DNA of 64,000 nucleotides from Phallus indusiatus (Eukaryota > Basidiomycota > Agaricomycetes > Phallales > Phallaceae): positions 186,001 through 250,000 of the forward strand of contig JAQFWX010000022.1 in NCBI GenBank assembly GCA_027605045.1, in the 5' to 3' direction. Under the pieces are notes generated by a model, which saw nothing but the letters and a program-made list of their open reading frames with translations, ran no database searches and was not told the origin of the DNA. Both the position numbers and the translations under genes were made by a program. Positions 44,071 to 55,743 of the stretch are shown one piece after another. Numbering within the stretch: the stretch's first letter is position 1; each line of letters opens with the position of its first letter.

Positions 44071-46672
44071 TCAGTGACTAAAATACATTATAGTATCTGT
44101 TACCGTTCCCGGATATCGGTACTTGACAGATAGGATGTCCTGCTGTACTCTCTTTTGGACCATGGACCGCCATTTTTGATGTATCTCCATTGGTGTAGGT
44201 GGGTCTTTTATTTCATCGTCATCTGTGACACGCCACTGACATCGTATTTTCCATATTAGATAGGCGGATTCAGAAATTAGTATTTGAAATAGTCGATTGG
44301 TGTATTTATCCGGCGAGTCGTCTTTATGGAATAGGGGGAGTCCACAGCCGAAGACTAGGCCGAAAGTTGGTTGGATCCATTCTCTATTGGTTTTCCGCCA
44401 TAATTTCTTAACCATAGACCAGATTGTTTTTTGTCCAGAGCAAGAGCATTCGAATAGAATGTGTTCCATATTCTCAGTTTTGTCGCAGCTCGGACAGTTT
44501 GCTCGTTCCTGTAGAGCCGGTATTTTTAACCAGAATTTTCCGATTCTAAATGCTCCGTGTATGGCTTTCCAGAGAAAGGTGCGTATATTGCGGTTGAGGT
44601 TCTTTGATTTGACGGATAACCAGATTGCTTCGTTTGTAGGTCTATTGCCCGAGATGTCCTCGGTCGCGTAGCGGATCTTATCAAGGTTCGATATCGTTTG
44701 GCTTCTTTTCGGAGGTGTGACTAACTCAATTAACTTTTTGTATATCAGAGCTTGTGTTGCGTATGATAGTTTCATACCATGCAGGGTGTGTTGTGGGGGG
44801 TAGTGTAATGAGACATGGTCGGGGGTGTCTTTAAGGGCGCCTTGTTCCGCTAACTGGTCAGCCGCTTCATTCCCCGTTATTCCGGAGTGTGCTTTGACTT
44901 TGGTTATTTTAGTTAAAGATACTTCGCGAGCTCTTAGCCACGCTATCAGAGGTATGAGGAGGTCTTTATTTCTGACGCCGGTCCATCCCTTATCTTCGTG
45001 TTTGCTGAGGTATCGTGTCACATTCAGTTGCGTGTATTTCGAGTCTGGATCTGGGGGTTTCTCAAAGCCAATTCGGAACCCATCATTTAAGCTGTTAGAT
45101 TTGTTAGGGAAGGGATCAAAGGTGATGCTTGTGTTTTCTTCGTCTTGAGATTGGGTGTATGGTTGGGAGAGGGGGGGCTGGGGTTCTGGTTCTTCCTCTG
45201 TGTCATCCAGGTAGGTGGGTATCCACATTTCTGGTATTTTCCGTATTATTGATCGTACAAAGCGGCAGCACGCATTATGGTGGTGGCAGTCGGGGTGCAG
45301 TTCGGCTCTTGGGTGTGTTTCGTATCTACCTAGTAAGGTAAGCGCATCCTTGATCGAGTATATTTGGTGGTTGGTGCGAACACATGTTGCTATCTTACCT
45401 TTCCAAGGGATATTTTTCTTCAGTGATATGCCGGCATGGTACCAGAGGGGCATTTTGGCTTTGGCTCCGTCGGTGATGGTTCTGGGATCTAGGTGTACGC
45501 GGTATTTCCTTGCTGTCTTGTATAACATGATTAGGTTTGGTGGTAGTGTAGAGTGGGTTGGGTGGCATTTGGGTTTCCAGTATTGGACGAAAGGGTTTAT
45601 TAAGGTGAGTCCATCATTTAAGGCTTCTTTCTGTGCATTGAGGATGAACAGTTCATCAGCTATTAGGGGCCAGCGGGGACGATTTGTTCCATCTTCAAGG
45701 TATGATTTTAGGGTCATTAGCTTGATTGCTTCATTTCTCAGGTGTATGTTTAAGATTTTCTTTCCGCCGTTCCCGAAGGTGGCGCATAGAGTATCAAAGC
45801 TTACGGGTGCGGAGGTGGGCGAGTTCCATAGGAAGTGTCGTGATAGATTATGCAGGTATTTCTCTATTTCTTTAGGCATTCCTTGCACTTTGGTCAGATA
45901 TTGTGAGCAGCCACCGACGACCATTGTTATTATAAGACGACGGCCTTCTGGTGATGGGTTGCTTTTGTCCCATTGTTGTAGTCTATTCTCTATGTTCTCT
46001 ATCCGTGGCGACCAAACCTTTACTTGGTCTATTCCGTTTCCAACGAATGCGCCAAGCACTCGCGTTGGTTCTTTATCTGCGGCAATGTGTATGTCCTGCG
46101 GTATGGGGTTGCTGAGAGGGGATAGTTTTCTTGATTCGCGGAGGCGTTCTCTGTACTCAGGGCTGCCTAACGGTATGATAACTGTTTTGTTAATGTTGAA
46201 TTTTGCGCCTGATGCTATGCACCATTGGTGTAGTATTTCTTGTAAGGTGTCGAAATTGTCGAGTTCAGATAGGAAAACGCTCGTATCATCGGCGTAGAGG
46301 CTGGTTATCAGTTTCTGAGTGTCATTTTTAATTTGGAAGCCCTGTAGGTTTGAATTTCGGATGAGATCAGCCATTGGTTCGATTGCTAGGTTGAAGATAG
46401 CGCAGGAACTAGCGTCTCCTTGACGTACTCCACGGGAAGGGTGGAAAAAATCACTAAACGTTCCGTTGATCATAACGGTTGTTTTTGCTTTGTTGTAAAG
46501 GTGTTTGAGGGTTGTGATAGTGTGGTCGGGTATGTTGAAATGTGTAAGTACTTCCCATACGTAGTTGTGTCTGATTTTATCGTAGGCTTTTTCCTGGTCA
46601 AGGCAGACAATCATTCCGTTCTCTTCCTTTAATTCGCATCTATCTATTAGTAATCTAATTAACTCGGTTTGG
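44071..46672 (-). pseudogene. LINE ORF2 remnant: RT, RNase H, zinc-binding tail
   Basis: An open frame of about 866 residues runs from the truncation point to the stop at 44071. It begins inside the RT domain (MIVCLDQEKAYDKI, then the RT block GVRQGDASS), carries the catalytic SLYADDTSVF, and continues through thumb/connection sequence. RNase H shows the HSGITGNEAADQLAEQGA motif near 44,870, and a C-terminal zinc-binding motif CPSCDKTENMEHILFEC lies near 44,470. This layout fits the Tad1-like LINE group of fungi. The first few codons of the open frame (from an ATG at 46683) come from the target duplication, not from the LINE. The frame is intact but the protein lacks its N-terminal half. Confidence 0.9.
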
Positions 46673-47021
46673 TTGTCTGGCATTTATATTTATACGGATA
46701 TGTCATATATCTCGGGCCTGTCTCTTGCCTTGTAAGATCTCAAGTAAAACCTCTCAAATACGTCGTTCGTTAATAAAATAAATGTAGATGGTCATATGTT
46801 GCTTCCAGTATTTGTGTAAGTGTGATATTCCAAAATGGATTTTCTATGCTGGTACTAGCACTGCATCCTCGCTAACGTTATTTCAGTGCACGCATTTGAT
46901 ATTGAATCTGAATTGCTCAGCGAAGAAGGACCGGGAGGTTTTCAATGGTAGATTCAGTCGCAAGCAAATTGTGCCAGCGATTTCGGTTTTTGAATCGCAG
47001 AATATAAAAACTTTGCCGTGA

Positions 47022-48041
47022 TGAAACTATATCATACGGATGATGTTTAAAATCAAATACAAATCTTATCCTCTTTTACGTTATTTTTTTATTTTATTTT
47101 ACTCCCCACCCAAACCCAGAAGTAAAATGAAATTTTCGTCCACGCTATAAAGTATGGCGTCTCCCTCGATTCGAAAATCCCATAAAATGGAGCTTAATAA
47201 CAAATACCCTGGTTTTTCTTGATTGGAATCAGAGAAGAAGAAAAAGCACATCGCCAAGGGACTGTTGTCAAATCACCAATTGCTCAACCGGAAAAGTTGA
47301 GTTCTGTTCCCATTTGACATTCAAAGAAACTCGTTACAAGGGATATTTCGATTAATCAAGAGTGAGGCTAGTAGAGAAGACACCTCGTGAGTCGTGTGAA
47401 GCCGACGACTCAGTTGACTCTCAAAAAATCATAGTGATGGTTTATTCTTGAGTTGAACAAGAAATAACGCTGCAGTTGCGCCGGAAAATGAATTCAGCTA
47501 AGGAGATAGTCTTTGCTTCTCGCTGAGATATGATAAGCGGATTCATCATATCAATAAACTGACCAAGTCCACTGACACATACATCAATGCCACCAAAGAT
47601 TTTTTACCAACGATCCAAACTAAACTCTGATTATCCCAAGTTGGACAAGAACTTGAAGCTGTCAGTGGTATTATTGTCTGTCTTTTGTAAATATTCTTTT
47701 CTTATCAAAAACGTTGAAGGTCCAATAACTATTCTTCTTGCATTATGTGCGCGAACAGCACGGGATGGTAGCTGAGGCCCGAAGACAAATCGCTAAGGCT
47801 TAAACTAAATATAGAGTCAAATTATCGATAGTTTGATGGAGACTCTGCCTATGGTCTCAGCTCGTAGGCTCGTGGCTTATTGTTGCCCTGGAAGTTTGAA
47901 GATGGGGGGATGTGCTTCAGAGCCGAAACCAAGATCATTGATTGCGGCAATCTCTCAGTGTCCATCCCCTCTACATTATATTTATATGATTAAGAAGCAT
48001 TCCCGCGGGATAACCCACCACCACTCTACCTTCGTGATACC
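47022..48041. other. Spacer between B4 and B5
   Basis: This is the duplicate of the B2-B3 spacer (38,560-39,385), with added diverged sequence at about 47,590-47,820. No gene is supported. Confidence 0.55.
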
Positions 48042-49422
48042 ATGCCCGAGCCCAGACAGCTCTTACAGGACTACTCAGCTTTATGTAACATAGGTGAACC
48101 TGAAGCCGTCCTGATTTTTCATGGCTGACGCTGACATGTTATACGTAGTCGCGAGTACGACTATCGTTTTCTGGGATATCTTCTTGACCTTTGATGAAGA
48201 AGTTAGTATAATATTCTGATACACAATAATCAGCAGTGCACTAAGCTTTATGAACAGGTAAAGTTTATCTGGTCGTGAGTAGCGTCCTCCTCTTTCAGAA
48301 TATTCCTCATAATGATAGCATAGAAATTTCAAATTTACTCTCGTCAAAGTTTTATACGTGGCGGTTCGTTATCTCGCTGTAATTATTTTTTGGTACGGTT
48401 GTTCTTTATATAGGCCTGCCAATCATGATCTAGGCTGACACCACCTATGTACATTGCTCTCCTAGCGCGTTAAACTTTGCTTTTTTCGGAGACCCGCAAC
48501 AATTCAAATTTTGTCAAGCAATAGTATGGATCATTAGTATCGCTGGTTCATTCACAGAAACATGCTCCAATATACTGCTCATACAACGAGGTTGCATCTA
48601 GGTTTTTTATTCACATTATTATGCTGAAATTGAACCAAATTCTTAGTTTATGCCTTCTACGAACAGTCCAAACACATACTTATATTCCTGTCTTTACTCT
48701 TCATAATAACAGAAGCCGCAGCGGTGGTTTTGCTAATAGTGGGTGTACCTGACTATCGTACTATCAACTTAAAAGGAGATTTTGGTTCACTTTTCGGAGC
48801 TTGTGCGATTGAACAACATTCTGGAAAGGTATCCTTTGCCTTGTGAGTGTATTATCGAACTAATAAAAGAGAAAAATGGTTTCATTATCCCAAAGTTTCT
48901 CGGAACTCATATTCCAAGTTATTGCCGTCGTCTGTATTATTGCACGATTCGTCAAAGTTCAGCTCGGAGCAAGAAAGACCAATGTTCCGTATTCTCGGTT
49001 GTACAAAGACTTCACTAGGGATGGAATATGGGTATTTATGATCTTGTCTCGTGAGTAGTACATATCAATGAACAATGATTTAGTTTTACTCGATAGAGGC
49101 TTACCTAAATCGCAGTAAACTTCCTCTTTTCTGGAGTTTTTTTGCATGTGCATGCTTCAACTTCAGACGCCAGCTTTGGTCTAACTTTGGCCTTGTAAGC
49201 TCAATTTTCTGAATGTGTCTTTTCGTCGGTAATCGCATGAATGTAGATGGTCATACGCTTTTTCTGCCGTTTGCGTGAGTATCAGTTAGACCATAGGAAT
49301 GCTGGACAGTTACCTTTTTCGCAACTGATGGGTTAATATTGCAGTGTCCGCGTTTGATACTAAACTTGAATTACTCGGCGAAGCGGGTGTTGAATCCCAG
49401 TGTTCCAAGTTTACCATACTAG
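48042..49422 (+). CDS. DUF6533-like multi-pass membrane protein B5
   Basis: ATG 48042 (MPEPRQLLQDYSALCN), TAG ends 49422. It is nearly the same as B3 exon by exon: VASTTIVFWDIFLTFDEE, VKFIWS, WRFVISL-type exon with FGDPQQFKFCQAIVWIISIA, VYAFYEQSKHILIFLSLLFI with EAAAVVLLIVGVPDYRTINL, LIFQVIAVVCIIARFVKVQ, YKDFTRDGIWVFMIL, FLLSGVFLHVHA-type exon and CPRLILNLNYSAKRVLNPSV. The exon 1 product is shorter than in B3 by four residues. It appears intact. It is the last gene of the array; eIF3g starts only 150 bp downstream. Function unknown. Confidence 0.7.
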
Positions 49423-49574
49423 ATAGATCCCACTCCTTTGTAATTTATTTTATTGGGTTTTACTTCTTGAAAAAGCTCTAGTGCAGAGTCGGAAAAGCTC
49501 TCAGTGAGAAGGTCAATTTGATGCCGTAATCCAAACTCCGACAAGATAATCCGTTTTTTGAGCTCTCCACCACC

Positions 49575-50949
49575 ATGGCCACAACTGAAGCGTACGTTTT
49601 CTATATCTTGTTTCTTTCTTTTAGGGAGCATGATGTAAACTTACTTTTATCTAGTCCTAAAAAGTTTTGGGCAGATGATGAAATCGATGAGCCCGGTATA
49701 TTATTCCTTTGATCTGCGCTTTAATCCTCTTGTTTATTTGGTTATATAGAGCAAGCACCTCCACGAATTCCGGGAATCATTTCCGATACTGTAGATGAGA
49801 ACGGTATCAGAACCATTGTAGAATATACGGTCAACGATGAAGGAAAAAAAGTCAAGGTGCGTGTGTGTGTGGCGAGGAATAGCTTGTACAGGATAACTCA
49901 TTCCCCATTTTCGTCATTCAGCTTACGAGGCGTATTAAAAGAACTTTACAAAAGCAACTCGTCAATCATAAAGTCGCCGAGCGAAAACAATGGGCTAAAT
50001 TCGGTCAAGAGAAAGGTAATAAACCTGGTCCTGACCGCGCGACTACCACCGTTGGAGAATCGGTTACTTTAAAACTTAGCATTGGCAACAAGGTGACTTT
50101 TTTTTCCGCCATGAATTCATTTCATAGTGAAATAAGTTTTTTTTCTTTCTCTTTAGGCCGCCGAAGCTGAACCCACACAAGAACAGCAAATAAAGAGCTC
50201 ATTAGCAAACAAAAAGATCTCCTGTCGGTTATGCAAAGGAGATCACTTTACTTCGAAATGTCCTTATAAGGATACTCTTGGAGTTCTAGACGGTGCAGGT
50301 GAGCTGGCAGGTGGTCTTTTTGCGGTTATGGGTCATTAACGAATTGGTTCAATAGACACGCCGCCCGTTGGAGACGACGATGCTCCAGTACCTGCAGCGG
50401 ATGCACCGGCTGCTCCGTCGACGGGCGGAAAATATGTTCCTCCCTCGATGCGCGCCGGGGCAGGTGCTGGACGTGGAGGAGGAGAAAGCATGTACCGTTC
50501 AAGGTATGTAAACCCCATCATCGGCCCCTTTCAGTGCATCAATCGTTGTTCATTAGGGAGGATTTGCCAACAATACGTGTCACGAACGTCTCGGAAGACA
50601 CGACTGACAATGATCTCCGTGAATTGTTCAGTGTTTTCGGACGTGTTGCCCGTGTGTATATTGGTAGAGATCGAGACACTGGTGTTGGGAAGGGGTATGC
50701 CTTTGTTAGCTTTGAAGACCGAGATGCGGCCGCAAAGGCAATCAGCAAGGTGCACGGCTTGGGTACGTGGTTTCATATTATCCCCCTTGTTACTTGTTTC
50801 CTGATGCCAAACCAGGCTATGATAATCTGATCTTGAACTGCACATGGTCACGTAAGTCAACTCGATTCTTCTTCTTCTTCTACTTCTCTTATACTTTTTT
50901 ATTTTCTGCAGAACCGAGAGAACAGCAGCGGGTCGGTTTCACGCACTAG
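49575..50949 (+). CDS. TIF35: Eukaryotic translation initiation factor 3 subunit g
   Basis: ATG 49575 (MATTEA, then a splice) to TAG 50947-50949, with about seven exons. Order of parts: an N-terminal acidic stretch with KKFWADDEIDEP, the eIF3g region IPGIISDTVDENGIRTIVEY and VKLTRRIKRTLQKQ, the zinc knuckle CRLCKGDHFTSKCPY (near 50,220), a Pro/Ala-rich linker with KYVPPSMR, and a C-terminal RRM with RNP motifs (TIRVTNVSEDTTDNDLRELF, then KGYAFVSF). These are the hallmarks of eIF3g, which binds eIF3b/i and mRNA in scanning and re-initiation in the cytosol. The last exon (PREQQRVGFTH) completes the RRM. It is a single-copy housekeeping gene at the edge of the membrane-gene array, on the same strand as B5, with a very short upstream region. 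Confidence 0.93.
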
Positions 50950-51478
50950 TTCTGTTTCATGTCTACCGAAAATATATGCACACCCCATACATTTATCGTA
51001 TCGTACCATATCATATCATGAATTTCAATGATGTATAGTGCCATATCTGGTCCCGGTCAATTCCCTGCCCGGCGCTGTCTTTTTAGCTCGTTGAGGTCGT
51101 GCTATTTTTTTTTTTGGATGATGCTCGGCTGTGTGACGTATTAAGCGCCTGTAAAAGTTTTCCCCATCGTTCCGGCAGACAGCGCAGGAGCAGACACACT
51201 GACAGATCCGGACGGAGAAGAGCATTATTATCTCTTTCTTTCTTTAATATATTTGGCAATCAGCTCGTGTTATTTTGCTTTGGGGGAAGCACACAATTCA
51301 TGGGCACTCGGAGTCTCCGACGGACGACAGCGTGACAACGTCAGAAACCCCAAAACTGGTGCATACGCGCGGGATCAAAATTCCAATTTTAATTTGTCAC
51401 CCCAACAGGTTTTATAAAAAGGATCGTTGCATGGGACGATATTAAGCTCTTTAAACTCTCTCTTATCCTCTTACTACA
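50950..51478 (+). promoter_or_regulatory. Intergenic and promoter region of ATP-citrate lyase
   Basis: No gene. TTTATAAAAA at 51411-51420 is a TATA-like box 60 bp before the ATG. A pyrimidine-rich leader follows (CTCTCTCTTATCCTCTTAC), as is common for highly expressed fungal genes. Confidence 0.55.
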
Positions 51479-54400
51479 ATGTCCTCCAAAGGTATATTCA
51501 CATACAACATCCTAGTTCGTCGTTGACTGACTCGACAACAAAGCTATTCGCGAGTATGACGCCAAGTTGCTGCTAGCATACTGGCTTCCCCGTTCTCCGG
51601 CACCTTCAGATTCGCCCTCTTTCAAAGTCTCTGACAACTTCGTCTACCCATCTCCAAAAGTAGCTCAAGTCTCATGGGACGAATCCACTAATACGATCAC
51701 CCCCGACACAAAACTCCCTTCATGGGTTTTCACCACTAAACTTGTCGCCAAACCAGATCAGCTGATCAAACGTCGAGGCAAGAGCGGACTGCTCTACTTG
51801 AATAAAGACTGGACCGACGCTAAGAAATGGATCGTCGATCGAGCGGGTAAACCTACCAAGGTCAGTACCGGTCCCTTTTTTTCCTTCTTTTTCTTCCTGA
51901 GGGTCCAGCCCTGACTATGATCTAGGTCGAATCGGTTACTGGCGAACTAACAAACTTTATCGTGGAACCTTTCTTACCACACGAACAACACACCGAATAC
52001 TACGTCTGTGTAAACTCAGCTCGCGAGGGCGATTCAATTCTATTCACCCACGAAGGTGGTATCGACGTCGGTGACGTCGACGCAAAGGCTCTCAAACTAG
52101 ACATCCCAGTCGGATCTGAGTTCCCATCTCGCCAGACTATCAAATCTACTCTGCTTAAACACGTCCCCGAAGCCAAGAAAGAAACTCTAGTCGACTTCCT
52201 AGTCCGCTTATATGCTGTTTATGTCGATCTCCACTTTGCTTATCTTGAAATCAACCCTCTTATCTGTCTTGATGGTGTCAATGGCAAACCACCAACCATC
52301 CACTATCTCGATATGGCCGCTAAACTCGATCAGGTGATTCATTTCCTTGACTCGCCCTATGACTTCTATTTAATTTAAGCGTCTTTAATTAGACTGCTGA
52401 CGCTGTTTGCGGTCCCAAATGGGCCATCGCGCGAGATCTCAGTGTGTACGAGACTTCCACCAGTGCGGCTCCTGCGAGTTCCAAAACCGTCTCGGCAGAC
52501 CGTGGACCCCCGATGGTCTGGCCTGCTCCTTTCGGTCGTCAACTCACCAAAGAGGAAGCGTATATTCAAAAACTCGATGGTTCGACTGGTGCATCTCTCA
52601 AATTGACCGTTCTCAACCCGGAAGGCCGTATCTGGACTATGGTCGCTGGTGGTGGTGCTTCCGTCGTCTATTCCGATGCCATTGCTGCACACGGTTTCGC
52701 CCATGAGCTGGCTAATTATGGTGAATATTCAGGCGCGCCGACCGAAGGACAGACCTACGAATATGCAAAAACCATCATTGACTTGATCACTCGCGGCACA
52801 CCACGTGAGGACGGGAAGATTCTTATCATAGGTGGTGGAATTGCCAATTTCACAAACGTGGCTGCGACATTCAAAGGAATCATTCGAGCCCTGAAGGAAT
52901 ATCAGAAGCAGCTGATTGCACACAAAGTGCGCGTCTTTGTGCGTCGTGGTGGACCTAATTATCAGGAGGGTCTCAAAGCCATGCGTCTTCTTGGTGAATC
53001 CCTCGGTGTGCCGATTAAAGTGTACGGTCCCGAGACTCATATTACGGATATTGTTCCTCTTGCTTTGGGTGTGAAGAACAAGCGTACGAAAACGGGTGCG
53101 AACGGTCGTGCTGAGCCTGTTTCTATTCCTCCGTCCGTGCCTGGTACCCCACCGTCGAATGTTAGAGCCGTCAATGTTGAGGCCGTTGAAGTGGGCACTA
53201 TCAGTGCGGACGGAACACGCGTGCAGCCCAATGACCAGATCGTACACTTTGACGAACAAAAAGCTCCCGCACGCGCTCGTCCAAGCTACCGTCCCTTCGA
53301 TGCCACCACCCGCGCTTTCGTGTACGGTTTACAACCTCGTGCTATCCAAGGCATGCTCGACTTTGATTACAGCTGCGGCCGTTCCACACCCAGTGTATCC
53401 GCCATGATCTACCCCTTCGGAGGACACCATATTCAAAAGTTCTATTGGGGCACAAAAGAGACTCTTCTACCCGTCTACGTGTCTCTCGACGAAGCCGTCA
53501 AGAAACACGCCGATACAGATGTGATCGTCAACTTTGCGAGTTCGAGAAGTGTGTACAGCTCGACGTTGGATATTTTGAAGTACCCCCAGATTCGCAGTAT
53601 TGCGATCATTGCTGAGGGTGTGCCCGAGCGATATGCGAGAGAGCTGTTGTATCTTGCCAAGAAGAAGGGTGTGTTGATTATTGGTCCCGCTACTGTTGGT
53701 GGTGTCAAACCCGGTTGCTTCAAGATTGGAAACAGTGGAGGGTAAGTCTTCTCATTTCGATATCTACATTCTTGTAGTCTGACTTTAATATGTAAGAATG
53801 ATGGACAACATTATCTCATCAAAACTCTACCGTCCAGGTTCAGTAGGCTACGTCTCCAAGTCCGGTGGAATGTCCAACGAACTGAACAACATCTTATCTC
53901 TCGTCACAAATGGTACATACGAAGGAATCGCCATCGGAGGAGATCGTTACCCCGGATCAACCTTCATCGACCACCTATTACGCTACGAAGCCGATCCAGA
54001 TTGCAAAATGCTCGTATTGCTCGGTGAAGTCGGCGGTATCGAAGAATACCGCGTTATTGACGCCGTTAGAAAGGGGGTTATCAAAAAGCCAATCGTAGCG
54101 TGGTGTATTGGAACATGTGCTAAAATGTTTTCGACGGAGGTGCAGTTCGGACATGCAGGTGCTATGGCGAATTCGGATTTGGAGACCGCCGATGCGAAGA
54201 ACAAAGCTATGCGCGCTGCGGGGTTGATTGTTCCAGATACATTTGAAGACTTACCGGAAGTGCTGAAAGAGGCGTATGATAAACTTGTTGTTAGTGGTGC
54301 TATTGTTCCGAAACCTGAGCGCGATCCTCCTGTTATCCCGATGGACTACAAGTGGGCTCAGGAGTTGGGGCTTATCCGAAAACCGGCCGCGTTTATTTCG

Positions 54401-55507
54401 ACTATTTCGGACGAACGAGGGCAGGAGTTGTTGTACGCTGGTATGCGCATCTCAGATGTTTTCAAGGAGAATATTGGTGTTGGTGGTGTTGTCTCGCTTT
54501 TGTGGTTCAAGAGACGTATGTTATGTTTTTTTTTGTCTTTGTTCTTCGTCCTTCAGCTAAGCTTTTATATATATAGGTCTACCCGCCTACGCAACCAAAT
54601 TCATTGAAATGGTTCTCATGCTTACAGCAGACCACGGTCCCGCCGTCTCTGGGTAAGCACCAACCTCAACTCTTCGTACACACGCGCTTAACCATTTAAA
54701 TAGTGCAATGAACACCATCGTCGCATCTCGTGCCGGAAAAGACCTTATCTCATCTTTAGCATCAGGTCTCTTAACAATCGGAAGCCGATTTGGTGGTGCA
54801 CTCGACGAAGCTGCATCCATGTTTTCTGCCGCACACGACAGAGGTCTTACACCGCGTGAATTCGTGGATGAGTCTCGTCGTGCTAACAAATTGAGTATGT
54901 ATTCAAAAGTAAACTTTGAATTTGAATTTGATAACTAATTCTTTCTTTTTTTTAGTCAGTGGAATCGGCCACAAGATCAAGAGCGTAACCAACCCCGATC
55001 TGCGAGTCGAACTTGTCAAACAATTCGTGCTGAAGAATTTCCCGAGTCATACGTTGCTCGATTACGCGCTTGCCGTTGAAAAGATCACAACAACTAAGAA
55101 GGACACTGTAAGTTTTTCTCTCTCAAAACACATCCCGTCCTTTTCGCGTTAACCGACCCCTTATAGTTGATTCTTAACGTTGATGGCTGTATTGCCGTAT
55201 CCTTCGTTGACCTTTTACGAGACAGCGGTGCATTCACAAGCGAAGAAGCTGAAGAATACATCAAGATTGGTACACTCAATGGGTTGTTCGTGTTAGGTCG
55301 TAGCATTGGTTTCATTGGTCACCACCTTGGTAAGCTCAAGCTTGTCCCTTTCTTTCGCGTTGGCGCTTTTTCTTACTAAAAACGCTCGATTTTTTTTTCC
55401 CAGACCAAAAACGTCTCAAAGCACCTCTTTACCGTCATCCAGCTGACGATATCTTCATCGAAATGAACGAGATGACAAACCAACGTGTGTTGGGTAAAAT
55501 GATTTAA
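51479..55507 (+). CDS. ACLY: ATP-citrate lyase, single-polypeptide form
   Basis: Ten exons: 51479-51491, 51544-51860, 51926-52333, 52393-53741, 53797-54515, 54577-54652, 54704-54894, 54956-55107, 55167-55329 and 55404-55507 (3492 nt, 1163 residues); all introns are GT..AG and phases agree. It makes cytosolic acetyl-CoA and oxaloacetate from citrate, CoA and ATP, feeding lipid and sterol synthesis. Order: ATP-grasp/citrate-binding part ([26 protein letters not shown]), CoA-binding and central domain ([19 protein letters not shown]), the succinyl-CoA-synthetase-alpha-like part with the catalytic histidine in [13 protein letters not shown] (near 54,150), then a citrate-synthase-like end ([32 protein letters not shown]). 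Animals and basidiomycetes have this fused form, ascomycetes two subunits. The frame is intact. It is convergent with the ABC gene (236 bp between stops). Confidence 0.97.
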
Positions 55508-55743
55508 AAACAACGGATGGGTGCTTGCCTGCGTGAAACAATTAATGAAGGGAAAGAGGAAAAGAAGGATAACAGAATTTTGTCGGTTTCAAGAGAACCA
55601 TGTTTGCATTTTTAGTCTTTTTTAATAGTAACATAGAATTTGCTTTATTCCGTCGATAAAATCATATTCGATATAATAAAAATTAAACAAATAAACAAAG
55701 AGGGTTCCCGGCGCCAGATATTTGATATATAATATTCAGAAAA

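Larger units (their letters stand above)
42773..46672 (-). mobile_element. 5'-truncated LINE (non-LTR retrotransposon) in B4
   Basis: It is flanked by a 15-bp target duplication, TTGTCTGGCATTTAT (42758-42772 and 46673-46687). The 3' end of the element is at the left: a poly(T) run of about 20 bases at 42,779-42,800 is the poly(A) tail on the minus strand. The ORF occupies the right part. The 3' UTR is about 0.3 kb if the inner LTR-like segment is a later insertion, or about 1.3 kb if not. Compared with an intact LINE, the endonuclease and the first part of the RT are missing. Confidence 0.9.
41715..47021 (+). pseudogene. DUF6533-like gene B4, interrupted by a LINE
   Basis: ATG 41715 (MPMLAVYIPLFEIFYSSQYS). 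The exons follow B1/B2: LLVWDTLPTLDEE; GGFKQFDRFCLALPWII; ACSNILLIQR; VYAFYGRSRRILWILSLLFV; FQSLAFVCVVARFTKLHFR; FFRDGIW. Near 42,671-42,675 one T is missing relative to B1 and B2, which shifts the frame after DGIW. Then a 3.9-kb LINE (42773-46672) splits the exon coding SGIYMH. Similarity resumes at 46,673 and continues through WSYVASSIC and the terminal CTHLILNLNCSAKKDRE; the final frame would end near 47,021. Clearly inactive. Confidence 0.85.

Noticed and set aside
45215..46297. A 360-codon plus-strand open frame
   Set aside because: It is the antisense shadow of the LINE RT ORF; it has no family motifs and unusual composition.
46673..46683. ATG start for the LINE ORF
   Set aside because: It lies in the 15-bp target duplication derived from B4, so it is host sequence and not the LINE start.
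52729..53259. Minus-strand open frame within ATP-citrate lyase
   Set aside because: Shadow of a conserved coding exon.
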